DNA of 64,000 nt from Niveispirillum irakense DSM 11586 (GCF_000429645.1 NZ_AUCG01000020.1:62001-126000), one strand, 5' to 3'. Positions 47,389 through 56,665 are shown, counted from the first letter of the stretch. Translations and numbers: made by a program. The notes: a model not told the origin generated them from the letters alone.

Positions 47389-50300
47389 TGCGCATGGGCC
47401 GTCTGATCCCCCTGGCATGCTTTGCCCTGCTGGCGCTGGCGGGCTGCACCACGGGTACCGGTCCCACCGGTGGGGGCAAGACGGGTCCGGTTCCCTTCGG
47501 CACTAATGCGATTGGGGAGGAATGCCGCGCCATCCCCGCCACCCCGGCAGAGGGGGAGCAAGGGGCCTATGGCCTGTTCTGCGCCGGGTGGGAACAGGCG
47601 AGCGGCAGCATCGCCGTGACCCGCCTTTACGACCCGCTGCCGGCGGACCCGGCGGAACATGGCCGGCAATTGATGGTGGAGGCATCCCGGACGCGCTGGG
47701 CCGGCAGCCTGGCCCTGCGCGCCAATTGCCAGCCGGGCCGGATGATCGATCTGGGGGGCGAGGCCCGTGCCCTGCTGCTGAATTGCCAGTTGCGGGAGGG
47801 GGGATGGCCCTGGGTCGGCGTGTCCCTGGCCCATGGGCGGGTGCTGTACCAGGGCGATGGTATCCCGGCTGTGGCCGACCTGCTGACCGGCATGGCCGCC
47901 CGGCTGGAAGCGGGGGCCCCCGCCACCGCCCCCGATATTGCCGCCACGCTGCGCGCCGCCCTGGGCGATGCCGCGCTGCGCTTTGGCCGCGGCGACTTGA
48001 ATGATTTTGAGCGGTTGAGCGAGCTGGGCCGCCTGTCCAACAGTGTGGAGGATTATGGCGCGGCGGAGGAAGCCTATCGCCGCGCTTTGGCGATCCAGAC
48101 CGCCAGCCTGGGCGATGACAGCCCCGGTGCCGGTGACACGCTGATGGCGCTGGCGCTGGAAGTGTCCAACCAGGGCCGGGGGGAGGAGGCGGACGCCCTG
48201 TTCCGCCGCGCCGACCGGCTGCTGCAGCAATCCTTTGACAAGGCGGCGCGGGCGCGGCTTTCCAGCTACATGGCCTTCCATGCCGCCAATAGCGGGGAGG
48301 AGAAGCGCGCCCTGTCCCTGGCGCGCGAGGCCAGCGCCGTGCGCCGCGCCATCGTGAATGATCTGGATGATGCCGCCAGTGGCGGGGCCAGCCGCACCGT
48401 GCTGGGCAGCCTTGCCGCCGCGCGGGGTGACCTGATCCATTCCCTGCTGCTGGAAGCCACCGTTTCCCTGCGCCTGAAGCAATATGGGCTGGCCGATGCC
48501 GCAGCATTGGAGGCCAGCCGGCTGTATGACCGCACGCGTGGCCTGCCGCCCTGGTGGCATGCCCGCATCCTGGGCATGCAGGGTATGGCAGCGGCAGGCC
48601 GGGGCGATGTGGCCGGTGGGGCAGCGTTGCTGTCACGGGCGGTTGGGTCGAACCGGCAATTATTCGGCACTGGCTGGCCGGTGGCATCGGTGATGCTGGA
48701 ACTAGGCCGGGTATATGCCGAAGGGCGGCAGGATGCGGCGGCAGCGGCAATCTATCGCGAAGGGCTTTCCATGGTGCGGGGCCTGGATAGCGAGGCGGCC
48801 CCCCTGCCGCTGGACCGGATCATGCCCTATCTGGCGGTGCTGTCCCGGATGGCCGACGCCGACCCCAGCCAGCGCGACGCCCTGCATCGGGAAATGTTCC
48901 TGGCGGTGCAGCAGGTGCGTGAAGGGGTGGTGGGGCAGACCATCACCCGCGCCGCCAGTCGGTTCGCCAGCACCGATCCCGCCGTGTCTGACCTGATCCG
49001 CCAGCAGCAGGATGCGGTGCGGGAACGGGATCGCCTGCGGATTGAACTGGCGGCGGAAACCGCCAAACCCGATATCCAGCGCGATAAGGCGCGGGAGGCG
49101 GAACTGGCCCGCTCTCAGGAAGAGGCCGCCGGTCGCGCGCAATCCCTGGAACGCCAGCTTCAAGCCGCTTTCCCCGACTATGCGCGGTTGAGCCGGCCTG
49201 CCCCCGTGCCGGCAGAGGCGCTGCAGGCCGTGCTGGCACCAGATGAAGCGCTGGTTGCCTATGCCATCGGTACCGATGGCGGCTTCGGCTTCATCGTGCG
49301 TGCCGGTGGGGTCACCGCCTTTCCCGTGGCACTGACCCGCCAGACCCTGGCGGATCAGGTGCGTGACCTGCGCCGGGGGTTGGAGCTGCGCGGCGGGGTG
49401 CTGCCGCCTTTCGATCTGGGCTTGTCCTACGCGCTTTATCAGGCGTTGCTGGGGCCTGCTGAGACGGCGCTGGCCGGTGCTGACCGGCTGGTGATTGTGC
49501 CGTCGGGCGCCCTTTCCAGCCTGCCGCCATCGCTGCTGGTGACGGCCCCGCCGGGCAAGACGGATGATTATGCCGGTGCCGCGTGGCTGATGCGGCAGCG
49601 GGCGCTGGCCATCGTCCCCTCAATCCCGGCCTTCATGGCGCTGGCCCGTCCGGTGGCGCGGCCCGTGGCATCCAAGCCCTTCATCGGGTTTGCCGCCCCG
49701 CCCTTCCAGGGTAAGGGGGCGGGGGCTGCCAGCGGCATGGATGCGCTGGCGCAGAATTGCCGCACCGATGCGCCGCTTGACCCCGCCTTGCTGCGGGCCC
49801 TTGCCCCCTTGCCGGAGACGGCGGATGAGGTGCGGGAGGTTGGTGCCCTGCTGGGGGCCGGGCCGGGCGATGTGGTGACGGGGGCAGCGGTGACCAAGGC
49901 TGCGGTGCGGGACCGGGGGCTGGACCAGTATCGCGTCCTCTATTTCGCCACCCATGGCCTGCTGCCGGGGGAATTGCGCTGCCAGACCCAGCCGGGGCTG
50001 GCGCTGGCCCCGCCGTCGTCGCCCCCGGCCAGTGCCGCCGATGATGGGTTGCTGACGGCGGCTGATATCGCCCTGCTGCGCCTGAATGCTGATCTGGTCG
50101 TCCTGTCGGCCTGCAACACGGCCGGTGGTGGCCGGCTGGGGGGCGAGGCCTTGTCCGGTCTGGCCGAATCCTTCTTCTTTGCCGGTGCCAGGGCCATGCT
50201 GGTTACCCACTGGCAGGTGCCATCCCTGCCCACGGTGGAACTGATGACGGGCCTGTTCCGCCGCACGGCGGCGGGTGCCGGGCCGGCGGTGGCGCTGGCG

Positions 50301-50408
50301 GCATCGCAACAGATTTTGGCATCGCAGAAGGCGACAGCCCATCCCTTCAACTGGGCGGCCTTTACCCTGGTGGGGGCCGTCACCGAGGGGACATCGACCG
50401 GCAACTAA
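47388..50408 (+). CDS. CHAT-domain protease lipoprotein with TPR-like repeats
   Basis: The protein has about 1006 residues. The N terminus is a lipoprotein signal (CFALLALAGC). A middle helical region with TPR-like pairs (AAEEAYRRALAIQTASLGD, IYREGLSMVRGL) runs to about 480, then a charged coiled coil (QQQDAVRERDRLRIELAAE, REAELARSQEEAAGRAQ). The C-terminal CHAT domain is a caspase-like peptidase with the dyad His856 (YFATHGLL) and Cys909 (VLSACNTAGG), both intact. The start is the ATG at 47388, overlapping the TpsA stop as TGATG, with GGGCAGGG upstream. The coupling suggests a function on TpsA, such as processing, or on its secretion; this is inference. Confidence 0.9.
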   Translation: MRMGRLIPLACFALLALAGCTTGTGPTGGGKTGPVPFGTNAIGEECRAIPATPAEGEQGAYGLFCAGWEQASGSIAVTRLYDPLPADPAEHGRQLMVEASRTRWAGSLALRANCQPGRMIDLGGEARALLLNCQLREGGWPWVGVSLAHGRVLYQGDGIPAVADLLTGMAARLEAGAPATAPDIAATLRAALGDAALRFGRGDLNDFERLSELGRLSNSVEDYGAAEEAYRRALAIQTASLGDDSPGAGDTLMALALEVSNQGRGEEADALFRRADRLLQQSFDKAARARLSSYMAFHAANSGEEKRALSLAREASAVRRAIVNDLDDAASGGASRTVLGSLAAARGDLIHSLLLEATVSLRLKQYGLADAAALEASRLYDRTRGLPPWWHARILGMQGMAAAGRGDVAGGAALLSRAVGSNRQLFGTGWPVASVMLELGRVYAEGRQDAAAAAIYREGLSMVRGLDSEAAPLPLDRIMPYLAVLSRMADADPSQRDALHREMFLAVQQVREGVVGQTITRAASRFASTDPAVSDLIRQQQDAVRERDRLRIELAAETAKPDIQRDKAREAELARSQEEAAGRAQSLERQLQAAFPDYARLSRPAPVPAEALQAVLAPDEALVAYAIGTDGGFGFIVRAGGVTAFPVALTRQTLADQVRDLRRGLELRGGVLPPFDLGLSYALYQALLGPAETALAGADRLVIVPSGALSSLPPSLLVTAPPGKTDDYAGAAWLMRQRALAIVPSIPAFMALARPVARPVASKPFIGFAAPPFQGKGAGAASGMDALAQNCRTDAPLDPALLRALAPLPETADEVREVGALLGAGPGDVVTGAAVTKAAVRDRGLDQYRVLYFATHGLLPGELRCQTQPGLALAPPSSPPASAADDGLLTAADIALLRLNADLVVLSACNTAGGGRLGGEALSGLAESFFFAGARAMLVTHWQVPSLPTVELMTGLFRRTAAGAGPAVALAASQQILASQKATAHPFNWAAFTLVGAVTEGTSTGN

Positions 50409-50529
50409 AAGGGGAGTTTGTGCCGGCAGGGCGGGGTTTCCGCCACGGCATTGACAAGGGACTTGCAAAGCCTGCCCGCCGGGGGGCACACATCAAGGGT
50501 TGATATGACGTGGAAGGGGCCTTGCGCCG

Positions 50530-50991
50530 ATGGTTGGGATTCTGAACCGGAAATTCGTCGCCGCAGGCAAGCAGGTTTTCGCCACCGGTGACCGGGGCGA
50601 CCAGATGTATCTGGTCCAGTCCGGCTGCATCCGCCTGTGGCGAGGGGATGCCGAACATCCGGTCGTGCTGGCCGAAATCGGCCCCAACTGCCTGTTCGGG
50701 GAAATGGCCCTGATTGATGAGGGCACACGCTCAGCCTCGGCCACGGCGATGGAGGATACGATCCTCATCATCATTTCCGGAGAGAAGGTACGCCAGCGGC
50801 TGGCAGAGGCCGATCCCTTCGTTGCTTCGATCGTGCGCATCCTGGCCCGCAACCTGCGCGCCTCCAACGGGCAGATGGAAGATATGATGGATCAGATGCT
50901 GGCCCTGGGCGCGGTGAAAACCCGTGAGATTGCGGCCAACGCGGATGTGGCCGTGCTTGCCGCCGAAGAGGATATGGCCGGCGACCGGTGA
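50530..50991 (+). CDS. Single cyclic-nucleotide-binding domain protein, no HTH
   Basis: The 153-residue protein is one cNMP-binding domain (QVFATGDRGDQMYLVQSGCIRLW, CLFGEMALIDEGTRSASATAME, with Glu and Arg of the cassette) followed by a helical tail (VASIVRILARNLRASNGQMEDMMDQMLALG). There is no DNA-binding domain. It resembles each half of the two-domain protein at 37376. It lies 121 bases after the CHAT gene on the same strand and may be the last gene of the secretion operon. It could sense cAMP, cGMP or be a degenerate scaffold. Confidence 0.88.
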   Translation: MVGILNRKFVAAGKQVFATGDRGDQMYLVQSGCIRLWRGDAEHPVVLAEIGPNCLFGEMALIDEGTRSASATAMEDTILIIISGEKVRQRLAEADPFVASIVRILARNLRASNGQMEDMMDQMLALGAVKTREIAANADVAVLAAEEDMAGDR

Positions 50992-51028
50992 GGCCGGGAT
51001 TTCATACCCTCTCCGGCGCGGCGACTGC

Positions 51029-52054
51029 CTATCGGCAGGAATTGCGCACGATCAGCCGCGTTGGAATGATGGTCTGGCTGATCGGCTTGTCCTGCATCAG
51101 CCGCAACAGGTTTTCCACCAGCAGTTCGCCCGCCGCCTGGGTGTCCTGGCGCACCGTCGTCAAGGGTGGGTTGGTGTAGAGGGAGGCCTGGATATCGTCG
51201 AATCCGACGATGGATATATCCCCCGGTACTGACAGGCCCCGGTCGCGCGCCGCATGCAGCGCGCCGATGGCGACCAGATCGCAGGCGGCGAAAATGGCAT
51301 CCACCGCCACCCCGCTTTCCAGCAGCAGCAAGGTGGCGGCATGGCCATCGGTCTCCGCCGTCTGGGCGTCCAGATGCAGGGCGGGGTCCGCCGGCAGGCC
51401 GGCTGCTGCCAGCGCCTTCAGATAGCCCTGATGCCGGTCGCGGAATTCCGGGCAATTCTCCGATATGTCGCCGATAAAGGCGATGCGGCGGCGGCCCGCG
51501 GCGATCAGGTGTGACACCGCCTCCACCGCGCCCTGCACATTGTCGGACCCGATGAAATGGCCGGGCTGGCCGGGGATCACCGGTCCCCAGGTGATGTGCT
51601 GGATGCCGGCCTCGTCCAGCCGGCGGATCTTGTCGATATAAAGCGGATAGTCGCCATAACCCAGGAAGATGATCCCGTCGGCCCGTTTGGATGCGGCGTA
51701 ATCACCCTGCCAGTCATTGCTGCTCTGCTGGAAGGAAACCAGCAGGTCATAACCGCGCCGGGCCGAGGCGCGGGTGATGGAAGACAGCATGGACAGGAAG
51801 AACGGGTTGATCAGGCTGTCCGATGTGCCGGGATCTTCATAAAGCAGCAGGGCCAGGGTGTTGGTTTTCTGTGAGCGCAGGTTGCGCGCATTCACATCCA
51901 CCTTGTAATTCAGCAGCCGCGCCGCCTCTTCCACCTTCAGCCGCGTATCCTCGCTGACCATGCTGTCATGGCGCAGGGCGCGGGATACGGTGGATTGCGA
52001 CACGCCTGCCAGTTCAGCGATATCGAAGGAAGTTGGCCGTTTTGCCCGCATCAT
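51029..52054 (-). CDS. LacI family transcriptional regulator
   Basis: The 341-residue protein has the LacI HTH and hinge at the N terminus (TSFDIAELAGVSQSTVSRALRHDSMVSEDTRLKVEEAARLLNY) and a periplasmic-binding-like sugar domain (GDISIVGFDDIQASLYTNPPLTTVRQD). The frame is open to 52186, but the ATG at 52054 is just before the HTH. It lies 134 bases downstream of the symporter gene on the same strand and should control it in response to a sugar. The paired ATACGTAT palindromes at 30747-30789 are operator-like for this family. Confidence 0.92.
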   Translation of the reverse strand: MMRAKRPTSFDIAELAGVSQSTVSRALRHDSMVSEDTRLKVEEAARLLNYKVDVNARNLRSQKTNTLALLLYEDPGTSDSLINPFFLSMLSSITRASARRGYDLLVSFQQSSNDWQGDYAASKRADGIIFLGYGDYPLYIDKIRRLDEAGIQHITWGPVIPGQPGHFIGSDNVQGAVEAVSHLIAAGRRRIAFIGDISENCPEFRDRHQGYLKALAAAGLPADPALHLDAQTAETDGHAATLLLLESGVAVDAIFAACDLVAIGALHAARDRGLSVPGDISIVGFDDIQASLYTNPPLTTVRQDTQAAGELLVENLLRLMQDKPISQTIIPTRLIVRNSCR

Positions 52055-52187
52055 CGCCCTGTCGCCGCCTGTATACTGGTCCGCGGGCGACAGGATAGCG
52101 GCAGGGCGGCCGGCGGCGCAATGCGGCCCGACTTCCACGATGGAGAGGTGTGGGCGCTGTGGCATTCCGGTCGCCATCACCGCCACC

Positions 52188-53774
52188 TTACCGGAAGGTG
52201 AAGACGATGGCGGCGGTCAGCGCCAGCAGCCCCACGGCCAGCACCCGGTAATTGCGCCAGAAGGGTTCAGCCGCCAGACGGGCCGTTTCTTCCCGGTAGA
52301 AGGCGGGGGTCCAGATGATCCCTTCCGTTTTCGTGGCGGCATCGGGGGCGGTGGCTGCACTGACGATCACCAGCACCAAGGCGCAGACAAGGAACAGCAG
52401 CGGCGCGATATAGAGGAAATGCAGGCTGAACAGGTCCAGCACCTGCACCGCCATGAACAGGGCGATACCGGCAACCACACCCGTGGCGATGCAGGCAGTG
52501 GCACCGGCGGCATTGGCGCGGCGCCAGAACAGGCCGACCAGATAGAGCGCCATCACCGGCGGCACGCCATAGGCGATGATCACCTGCAGATATTGCCAGA
52601 GGGAACCAAACCGCTCGATCTGCGGAGCCCACAGGACCGAGGCGATGGCCATCACCAGCGTCACCACCCGCCCCACCCGCACCAGGGCGGCATTGGACAG
52701 GCCGGGCCAGCGGCGCTGCACGAAATCCATCGTGAACAGGGTGGAGGCGGAATTATAGGTAGACGCGATGGAGGACATCAGCGCCGCCATGAAGCCCGCC
52801 ACCGCAATGCCGGCCAGACCGGCGGGCAGCAGGTTCAGCAGCAAAGTCGGGTACACCATGTCCGGGCTGTCCAATCCTGGATAAAGCAGGATAGCCGCCG
52901 TGCCCGGCAGCACCATCAGGAACAGCACCGGCAGTTTCAGCAGGCCGGCGAACAGGCTGCCCCAGCGGCCATGATTCTCATCCTTCGCGGTCAGCACGCG
53001 CTGGACCATGAACTGGTTGGTACACCAGAAATAAAAGCCCAGCAGCGGCACGCCCGTCAGCAGGCCCAGCCAGGGCAGGGTGGGATCGTCCAGCGGGCGG
53101 ATCAGGGACAGCTTGTCCGGGTCCACCGCTGCCATCACCCGGTCCCAGCCCCCAGCCGCATCGAACGTGTTGATGGCGATGATCAGGGCTGCCCCCAGCA
53201 ACAGCAGGGCCTGGATCACTTCCGTGTAGATCACGGCGCGCAGGCCGCCGGCGATGGTGTAGATGCCGGCTGATACGGCCAGCCCGATCACGATCTGCCA
53301 CAGCGGTACATCCGGCAGCAGCAGCTTGAACAGCAGGGCCCCGCCATAAAGTGCGCTGGACGTATCCACCACGATGTTGAGGAACAGGGTCAGGCCGGAA
53401 AAATACAGCCGCGCCGTGCCGCTATAGCGCCGTTCCAGATATTCCGGCAGCGTATAGACACGGGCGCGCAGCAGGAAGGGCAGGAAGAAGATGCAGAAGA
53501 AAACCAGGATAACCGCCGCCATCCATTCATAATTATAAACAGAGATGCCGGTGCCATAGGCGGCCCCCGCCAGCCCGACCAGGGTGGTGGAGGAGATGTT
53601 GGAAGCCAGCAGCGCCAGCCCGATGACGGGCCAGGTGCAGCCGCGCGACGCCAGGAAGAAATCCTCCGTCGTGGCCCGCCGCCGGGTCAGATACAGGCCC
53701 AGCCCGATGATGCCGGCCAGATAGGCTGCGATGATGGCATAGTCGATGGTCGCAAGGCCGTTGATCGGCGGCAT
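52188..53774 (-). CDS. Sodium/solute symporter (SSS family, SGLT-like)
   Basis: The 528-residue permease has about thirteen to fourteen helices. Family features are YLTRRRATTEDFFLASRGCTWPVIGLALLASNISSTTLVG and ILTVLTA-like core helices, with YEWMAAVILVFFCIFFLPF and VYTLPEYLERRY as in sugar transporters such as vSGLT. The final helix is VLAVGLLALTAAIVFTF. A Na+-coupled sugar importer is likely, given the LacI gene downstream. Upstream, AATTCGTATGC at 53866-53876 differs by one base from the operator-like arm at 30747. Confidence 0.92.
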   Translation of the reverse strand: MPPINGLATIDYAIIAAYLAGIIGLGLYLTRRRATTEDFFLASRGCTWPVIGLALLASNISSTTLVGLAGAAYGTGISVYNYEWMAAVILVFFCIFFLPFLLRARVYTLPEYLERRYSGTARLYFSGLTLFLNIVVDTSSALYGGALLFKLLLPDVPLWQIVIGLAVSAGIYTIAGGLRAVIYTEVIQALLLLGAALIIAINTFDAAGGWDRVMAAVDPDKLSLIRPLDDPTLPWLGLLTGVPLLGFYFWCTNQFMVQRVLTAKDENHGRWGSLFAGLLKLPVLFLMVLPGTAAILLYPGLDSPDMVYPTLLLNLLPAGLAGIAVAGFMAALMSSIASTYNSASTLFTMDFVQRRWPGLSNAALVRVGRVVTLVMAIASVLWAPQIERFGSLWQYLQVIIAYGVPPVMALYLVGLFWRRANAAGATACIATGVVAGIALFMAVQVLDLFSLHFLYIAPLLFLVCALVLVIVSAATAPDAATKTEGIIWTPAFYREETARLAAEPFWRNYRVLAVGLLALTAAIVFTFR

Positions 53775-54000
53775 GCCCTCTTCCCCCCAATGGCTGTTCG
53801 GCCCTTGTTTTCACGGCCGCTTTCATTCCCGCCATGAGACAAGGTCCAGCGCCATGAACAAGAAGAATTCGTATGCGGTGATAAACCGGTGCCCGGCCCG
53901 GCGCATAGAACGGGTGCGGCTGGTCATAGAGGGTGGATTTTGCCCCTGGTTCCTCCCACGGGCATAAAGCCTTGTCCACAGCCGGAACAGGATAAGCCCG

Positions 54001-54321
54001 ATGTCGATTTCATCCGCCCCCGCCCTTGCCACCCTGCGGACTGCCATTCTCTCCGACGGTCCCATGATGGCGACCTTGGCTGGACTGAAGGATCGGGAGG
54101 CGATGGTGGTGGCGATTGCGGATTTCGCGGCGGCCCGTTCCCTGACCGTCAGTCGGGATGAACTGGCCGCTGCTGTGGCGGCTGAGACCCCTGTGACCGA
54201 CGGGGAGTTGACGGATGACGATCTGGAACTGGTGGCTGCCGGGGCGTCCAGCAAAGTATCTGCACCATCCGATACCGGCTTTGGGGGTGTGAACCTGCGC
54301 GAAGGCAAACGTAACCCTTAA
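54001..54321 (+). CDS. Nif11-like leader peptide protein, candidate RiPP precursor
   Basis: The 106-residue protein reads as a Nif11-type leader: an N-terminal helical domain (LATLRTAILSDGPMMATLAGLKDREAMVVAIADFAAARSLTVSRDELAAAV), then the leader signature ELTDDDLELVAAG (about 69-81), close to the LsdeeLeaVaGG consensus. A short tail follows (ASSKVSAPSDTGFGGVNLREGKRNP) as the possible core. The tail has Ser and Thr but no Cys, so lanthionine chemistry is excluded. No modification enzyme, peptidase-transporter or radical-SAM gene is within the window. The ribosome site is weak (AGGATAAG). The alternative is that it is a Nif11-fold protein that is not a natural-product precursor. Confidence 0.75.
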   Translation: MSISSAPALATLRTAILSDGPMMATLAGLKDREAMVVAIADFAAARSLTVSRDELAAAVAAETPVTDGELTDDDLELVAAGASSKVSAPSDTGFGGVNLREGKRNP

Positions 54322-54330
54322 TACGGTCCG

Positions 54331-55572
54331 TTATTGAAGGGACGGGGCATCTGCCTGCCGGATCGTATCCCTGCCGCTCTGCTTGGCAACATACAGGGCG
54401 CGGTCGGTCCGCTGCATAAGCTGGCTTGCTGTTTCATCGGCACCCCAGCAGGCGATCCCGAAGCTGCCGGTAATCGTCAGGGCAATCCCCTCCTCTGTCT
54501 GGATATCCATGTCTGCCATGGCCTGACGGATTAGATTGGCAAGGCGTTCGGCTGCCACCTCGTCCGTTTCCGGCAACAGCAGGGCGAATTCCTCCCCACC
54601 GATACGGGCCGCCAGGTCAGCGGCGCGCAGCCGCCCTTTCAAAAGCTGACCGAACGCGGCCAGCACCATATCCCCGACAGGATGACCGAACTGGTCATTG
54701 ATCTGTTTGAAATGGTCCAGGTCGATCAATATCAGGCTGATGGAGCCGCCCCCATGCCGTTGCCGTAACGCTTCCTGCTCTTTCAGCCGGGCCTGGAAGG
54801 TGCGCCGGTTGGCCAGTTCGGTCAGAACATCCTGCCCGGCCAGCAGTTGCAGCCGCCGGTTGGCTGCCAGTAATTCCCGCTGGGTCGCGGCCAGGGCGGC
54901 GGCCTGGCTGCTGCTGCGGTGGGCGATGCCACGATTGATGCGCGCCAGCCGCCATTCCGACAGCAGTGACCGGTTCACCATCAGCGCGCCGATAGTCATG
55001 ACAGGGATGTAGAGCAACGCGCTGAAAGCCAGGGCGAAACTGCCAAACCCTTCAAACAGGCGCATCGCCGTCAGCGCATGATTGATGCCGATGGGATAGA
55101 CCATGGCGAACATGCCCAACGGCATGGCACCCAGATTATGGGAGGCAGCGGCGGCGATACCGGTTGGCACCAGCAGGACCGCCGTTATGACGAGCAGGGA
55201 CATCTCCGTCTGGGGCAGCCATGCCAGGCTGGCCCAGATGATGCCGATCAGCAGAAAATTCAACAGATTGCCCCGCTGCCAGCGGCCGACAGCGACCTTG
55301 TCTCCGGCATGGCGCAACAGCCAGCGGGCAGAGACGATGCGATAGGCGGATGTGATCCAGATTGCCAGCACCCAGAGCGCCAAAGGCACCGGATCGAAGG
55401 ATTGCAAAACCGATGCGGCGGTGAGGCTGGAGACAAGTATCTGGGTTACGGCGCCGGAGATTTGTGATCGGGCACAGTTCGCCTGGGCTTGAGGTGATTT
55501 GACCCTGATATCCAGCCGACCCAGGCGCCATGCCCAACGGCCCCCGTTCTGTCTCCGCTTCTTGTCTGGCAC
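54331..55572 (-). CDS. Membrane diguanylate cyclase (GGEEF)
   Basis: The 413-residue protein has about six membrane helices between residues 40 and 200, a short coiled coil (SQAAALAATQRELLAANRRLQLL) and a GGDEF domain. The active-site motif is GGEEF (325-329), preceded by the metal-binding LIDLDHFKQINDQFGH. The inhibitory RxxD site is intact as RAAD at 316-319, five residues before GGEEF, so product inhibition is expected, unlike the cyclase at 16121. It starts with a GTG at 55572. It is convergent with the Nif11-like gene (9 bases apart). Confidence 0.93.
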   Translation of the reverse strand: MPDKKRRQNGGRWAWRLGRLDIRVKSPQAQANCARSQISGAVTQILVSSLTAASVLQSFDPVPLALWVLAIWITSAYRIVSARWLLRHAGDKVAVGRWQRGNLLNFLLIGIIWASLAWLPQTEMSLLVITAVLLVPTGIAAAASHNLGAMPLGMFAMVYPIGINHALTAMRLFEGFGSFALAFSALLYIPVMTIGALMVNRSLLSEWRLARINRGIAHRSSSQAAALAATQRELLAANRRLQLLAGQDVLTELANRRTFQARLKEQEALRQRHGGGSISLILIDLDHFKQINDQFGHPVGDMVLAAFGQLLKGRLRAADLAARIGGEEFALLLPETDEVAAERLANLIRQAMADMDIQTEEGIALTITGSFGIACWGADETASQLMQRTDRALYVAKQSGRDTIRQADAPSLQ

Positions 55573-55676
55573 AGTGATACCCGCTTAGATTGCGCTCGCA
55601 GAATGGCGCGATCGCCCGGTCTTTGCAGCTATCTTTTCGGTCAGTCGGGCCCCGTTTGCAATTTTGCGTGCGTTAG

Positions 55677-55690
55677 CGAACGATCGTTCG
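55677..55690. promoter_or_regulatory. 14-bp palindrome upstream of the alpha/beta hydrolase gene
   Basis: CGAACGATCGTTCG is a perfect 14-bp palindrome 51 bases before the hydrolase start. Its form (AACGATCGTT centre) is like TetR-family operators. No TetR gene is in the window, so any regulator is encoded elsewhere. Confidence 0.5.
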
Positions 55691-55741
55691 TAATCTGCCC
55701 GAACAAGAACGCATAAAAGACAAAGACAGGGGAGGAATGCG

Positions 55742-56641
55742 ATGGCAGAGACCGCGACGGAGGCGGTGTCCTTGACGCCTGCCGTGCCGGTGCTGGACAG
55801 GCCGGTACCGGTGACCTGCGAGGATGGGGTGACATTGGCCGGCCGGCTGTTTGTACCGGCTGAAGGGGAGGTGCAGGTTGCCATCGTGTTGCATGGCGCC
55901 ACCGCCGTGCCCCGCGATTATTATGCCCGCTTCGCAAGCTGGCTGTCCGGATGGCGACGGGCGGCGGTATTGATTTATGATTATCGGGATTGCGGCCATT
56001 CCGCCCAGGGCAAGGCGCGGCGGGCGCGGGCCAGCATGGCGGATTGGATGATCCGCGACCAGGGCGCAGCGCTTGAATTCATCTCCCGCCTGTTCCCTGA
56101 TCTGCCGCTGGAAGCGGTCGGCCATTCCCTGGGGGGGCTTGGTGCCCCATTTCATCCGGCCGCCGCGCGGCTCTCCCGTCTGACGGCTGTGGCGTCAGGT
56201 CCTGCCCATTGGTCCCGCCACCCGCCGGGCTTTATGCCAAAGGCCCTGGCCTTCTGGTTCCTGGCCGGGCCGGCCATGACGGGCATCTTGGGGTATCTGC
56301 CGGGCTGGGTGCTGGGACAGGCAGCGGATTTGCCGGCGCCGGCCTATTGGCAATGGCGCCGCTGGTGCATCACCCCGGGCTTCTATCGCCGCGACTGGGG
56401 TCGCCACCTGCCGCATCCCCAGCCGGAGCGGATGCGCGGTGACCTGCGGCTTGTCGCCATTGCGGACGACCCGATGATCCCGCCGCCTGTGGCCCATGAT
56501 CTGGCCCAGTTCTATCCCGCGGCGCGTGTGGAACGGCTGACCATCGGGCAGGGCCGTTCCATCGGCCATCTGCGCATCTTTTCCGAACGGTGCCGCGACC
56601 TCTGGCCCCTGTTGGCAGGGGAGGGGCAGGCGGCAGCGTGA
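55742..56641 (+). CDS. Alpha/beta hydrolase
   Basis: The 299-residue protein has the hydrolase fold with VAIVLHGATAVPRDYYARFASWL (oxyanion region), DYRDCGHSAQG, the nucleophile elbow GHSLGG (Ser129), an acid in the VAIADDPMIPP loop and a C-terminal His in IGHLRIF. A hydrophobic cap segment (MPKALAFWFLAGPAMTGILGYLPGW) suggests a lipid-like substrate. There is no signal peptide. AGGGGAGGAATG lies upstream of the ATG. A palindrome at 55677-55690 may control it. Substrate unknown. Confidence 0.88.
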   Translation: MAETATEAVSLTPAVPVLDRPVPVTCEDGVTLAGRLFVPAEGEVQVAIVLHGATAVPRDYYARFASWLSGWRRAAVLIYDYRDCGHSAQGKARRARASMADWMIRDQGAALEFISRLFPDLPLEAVGHSLGGLGAPFHPAAARLSRLTAVASGPAHWSRHPPGFMPKALAFWFLAGPAMTGILGYLPGWVLGQAADLPAPAYWQWRRWCITPGFYRRDWGRHLPHPQPERMRGDLRLVAIADDPMIPPPVAHDLAQFYPAARVERLTIGQGRSIGHLRIFSERCRDLWPLLAGEGQAAA

Positions 56642-56665
56642 GTGCCGCCTGCCCGCTATTTTCCG

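Noticed and set aside
54001-54321. Lanthipeptide precursor reading of the Nif11-like protein
   Set aside because: The tail has no Cys and no LanM-type gene is present; kept only as a general RiPP candidate.
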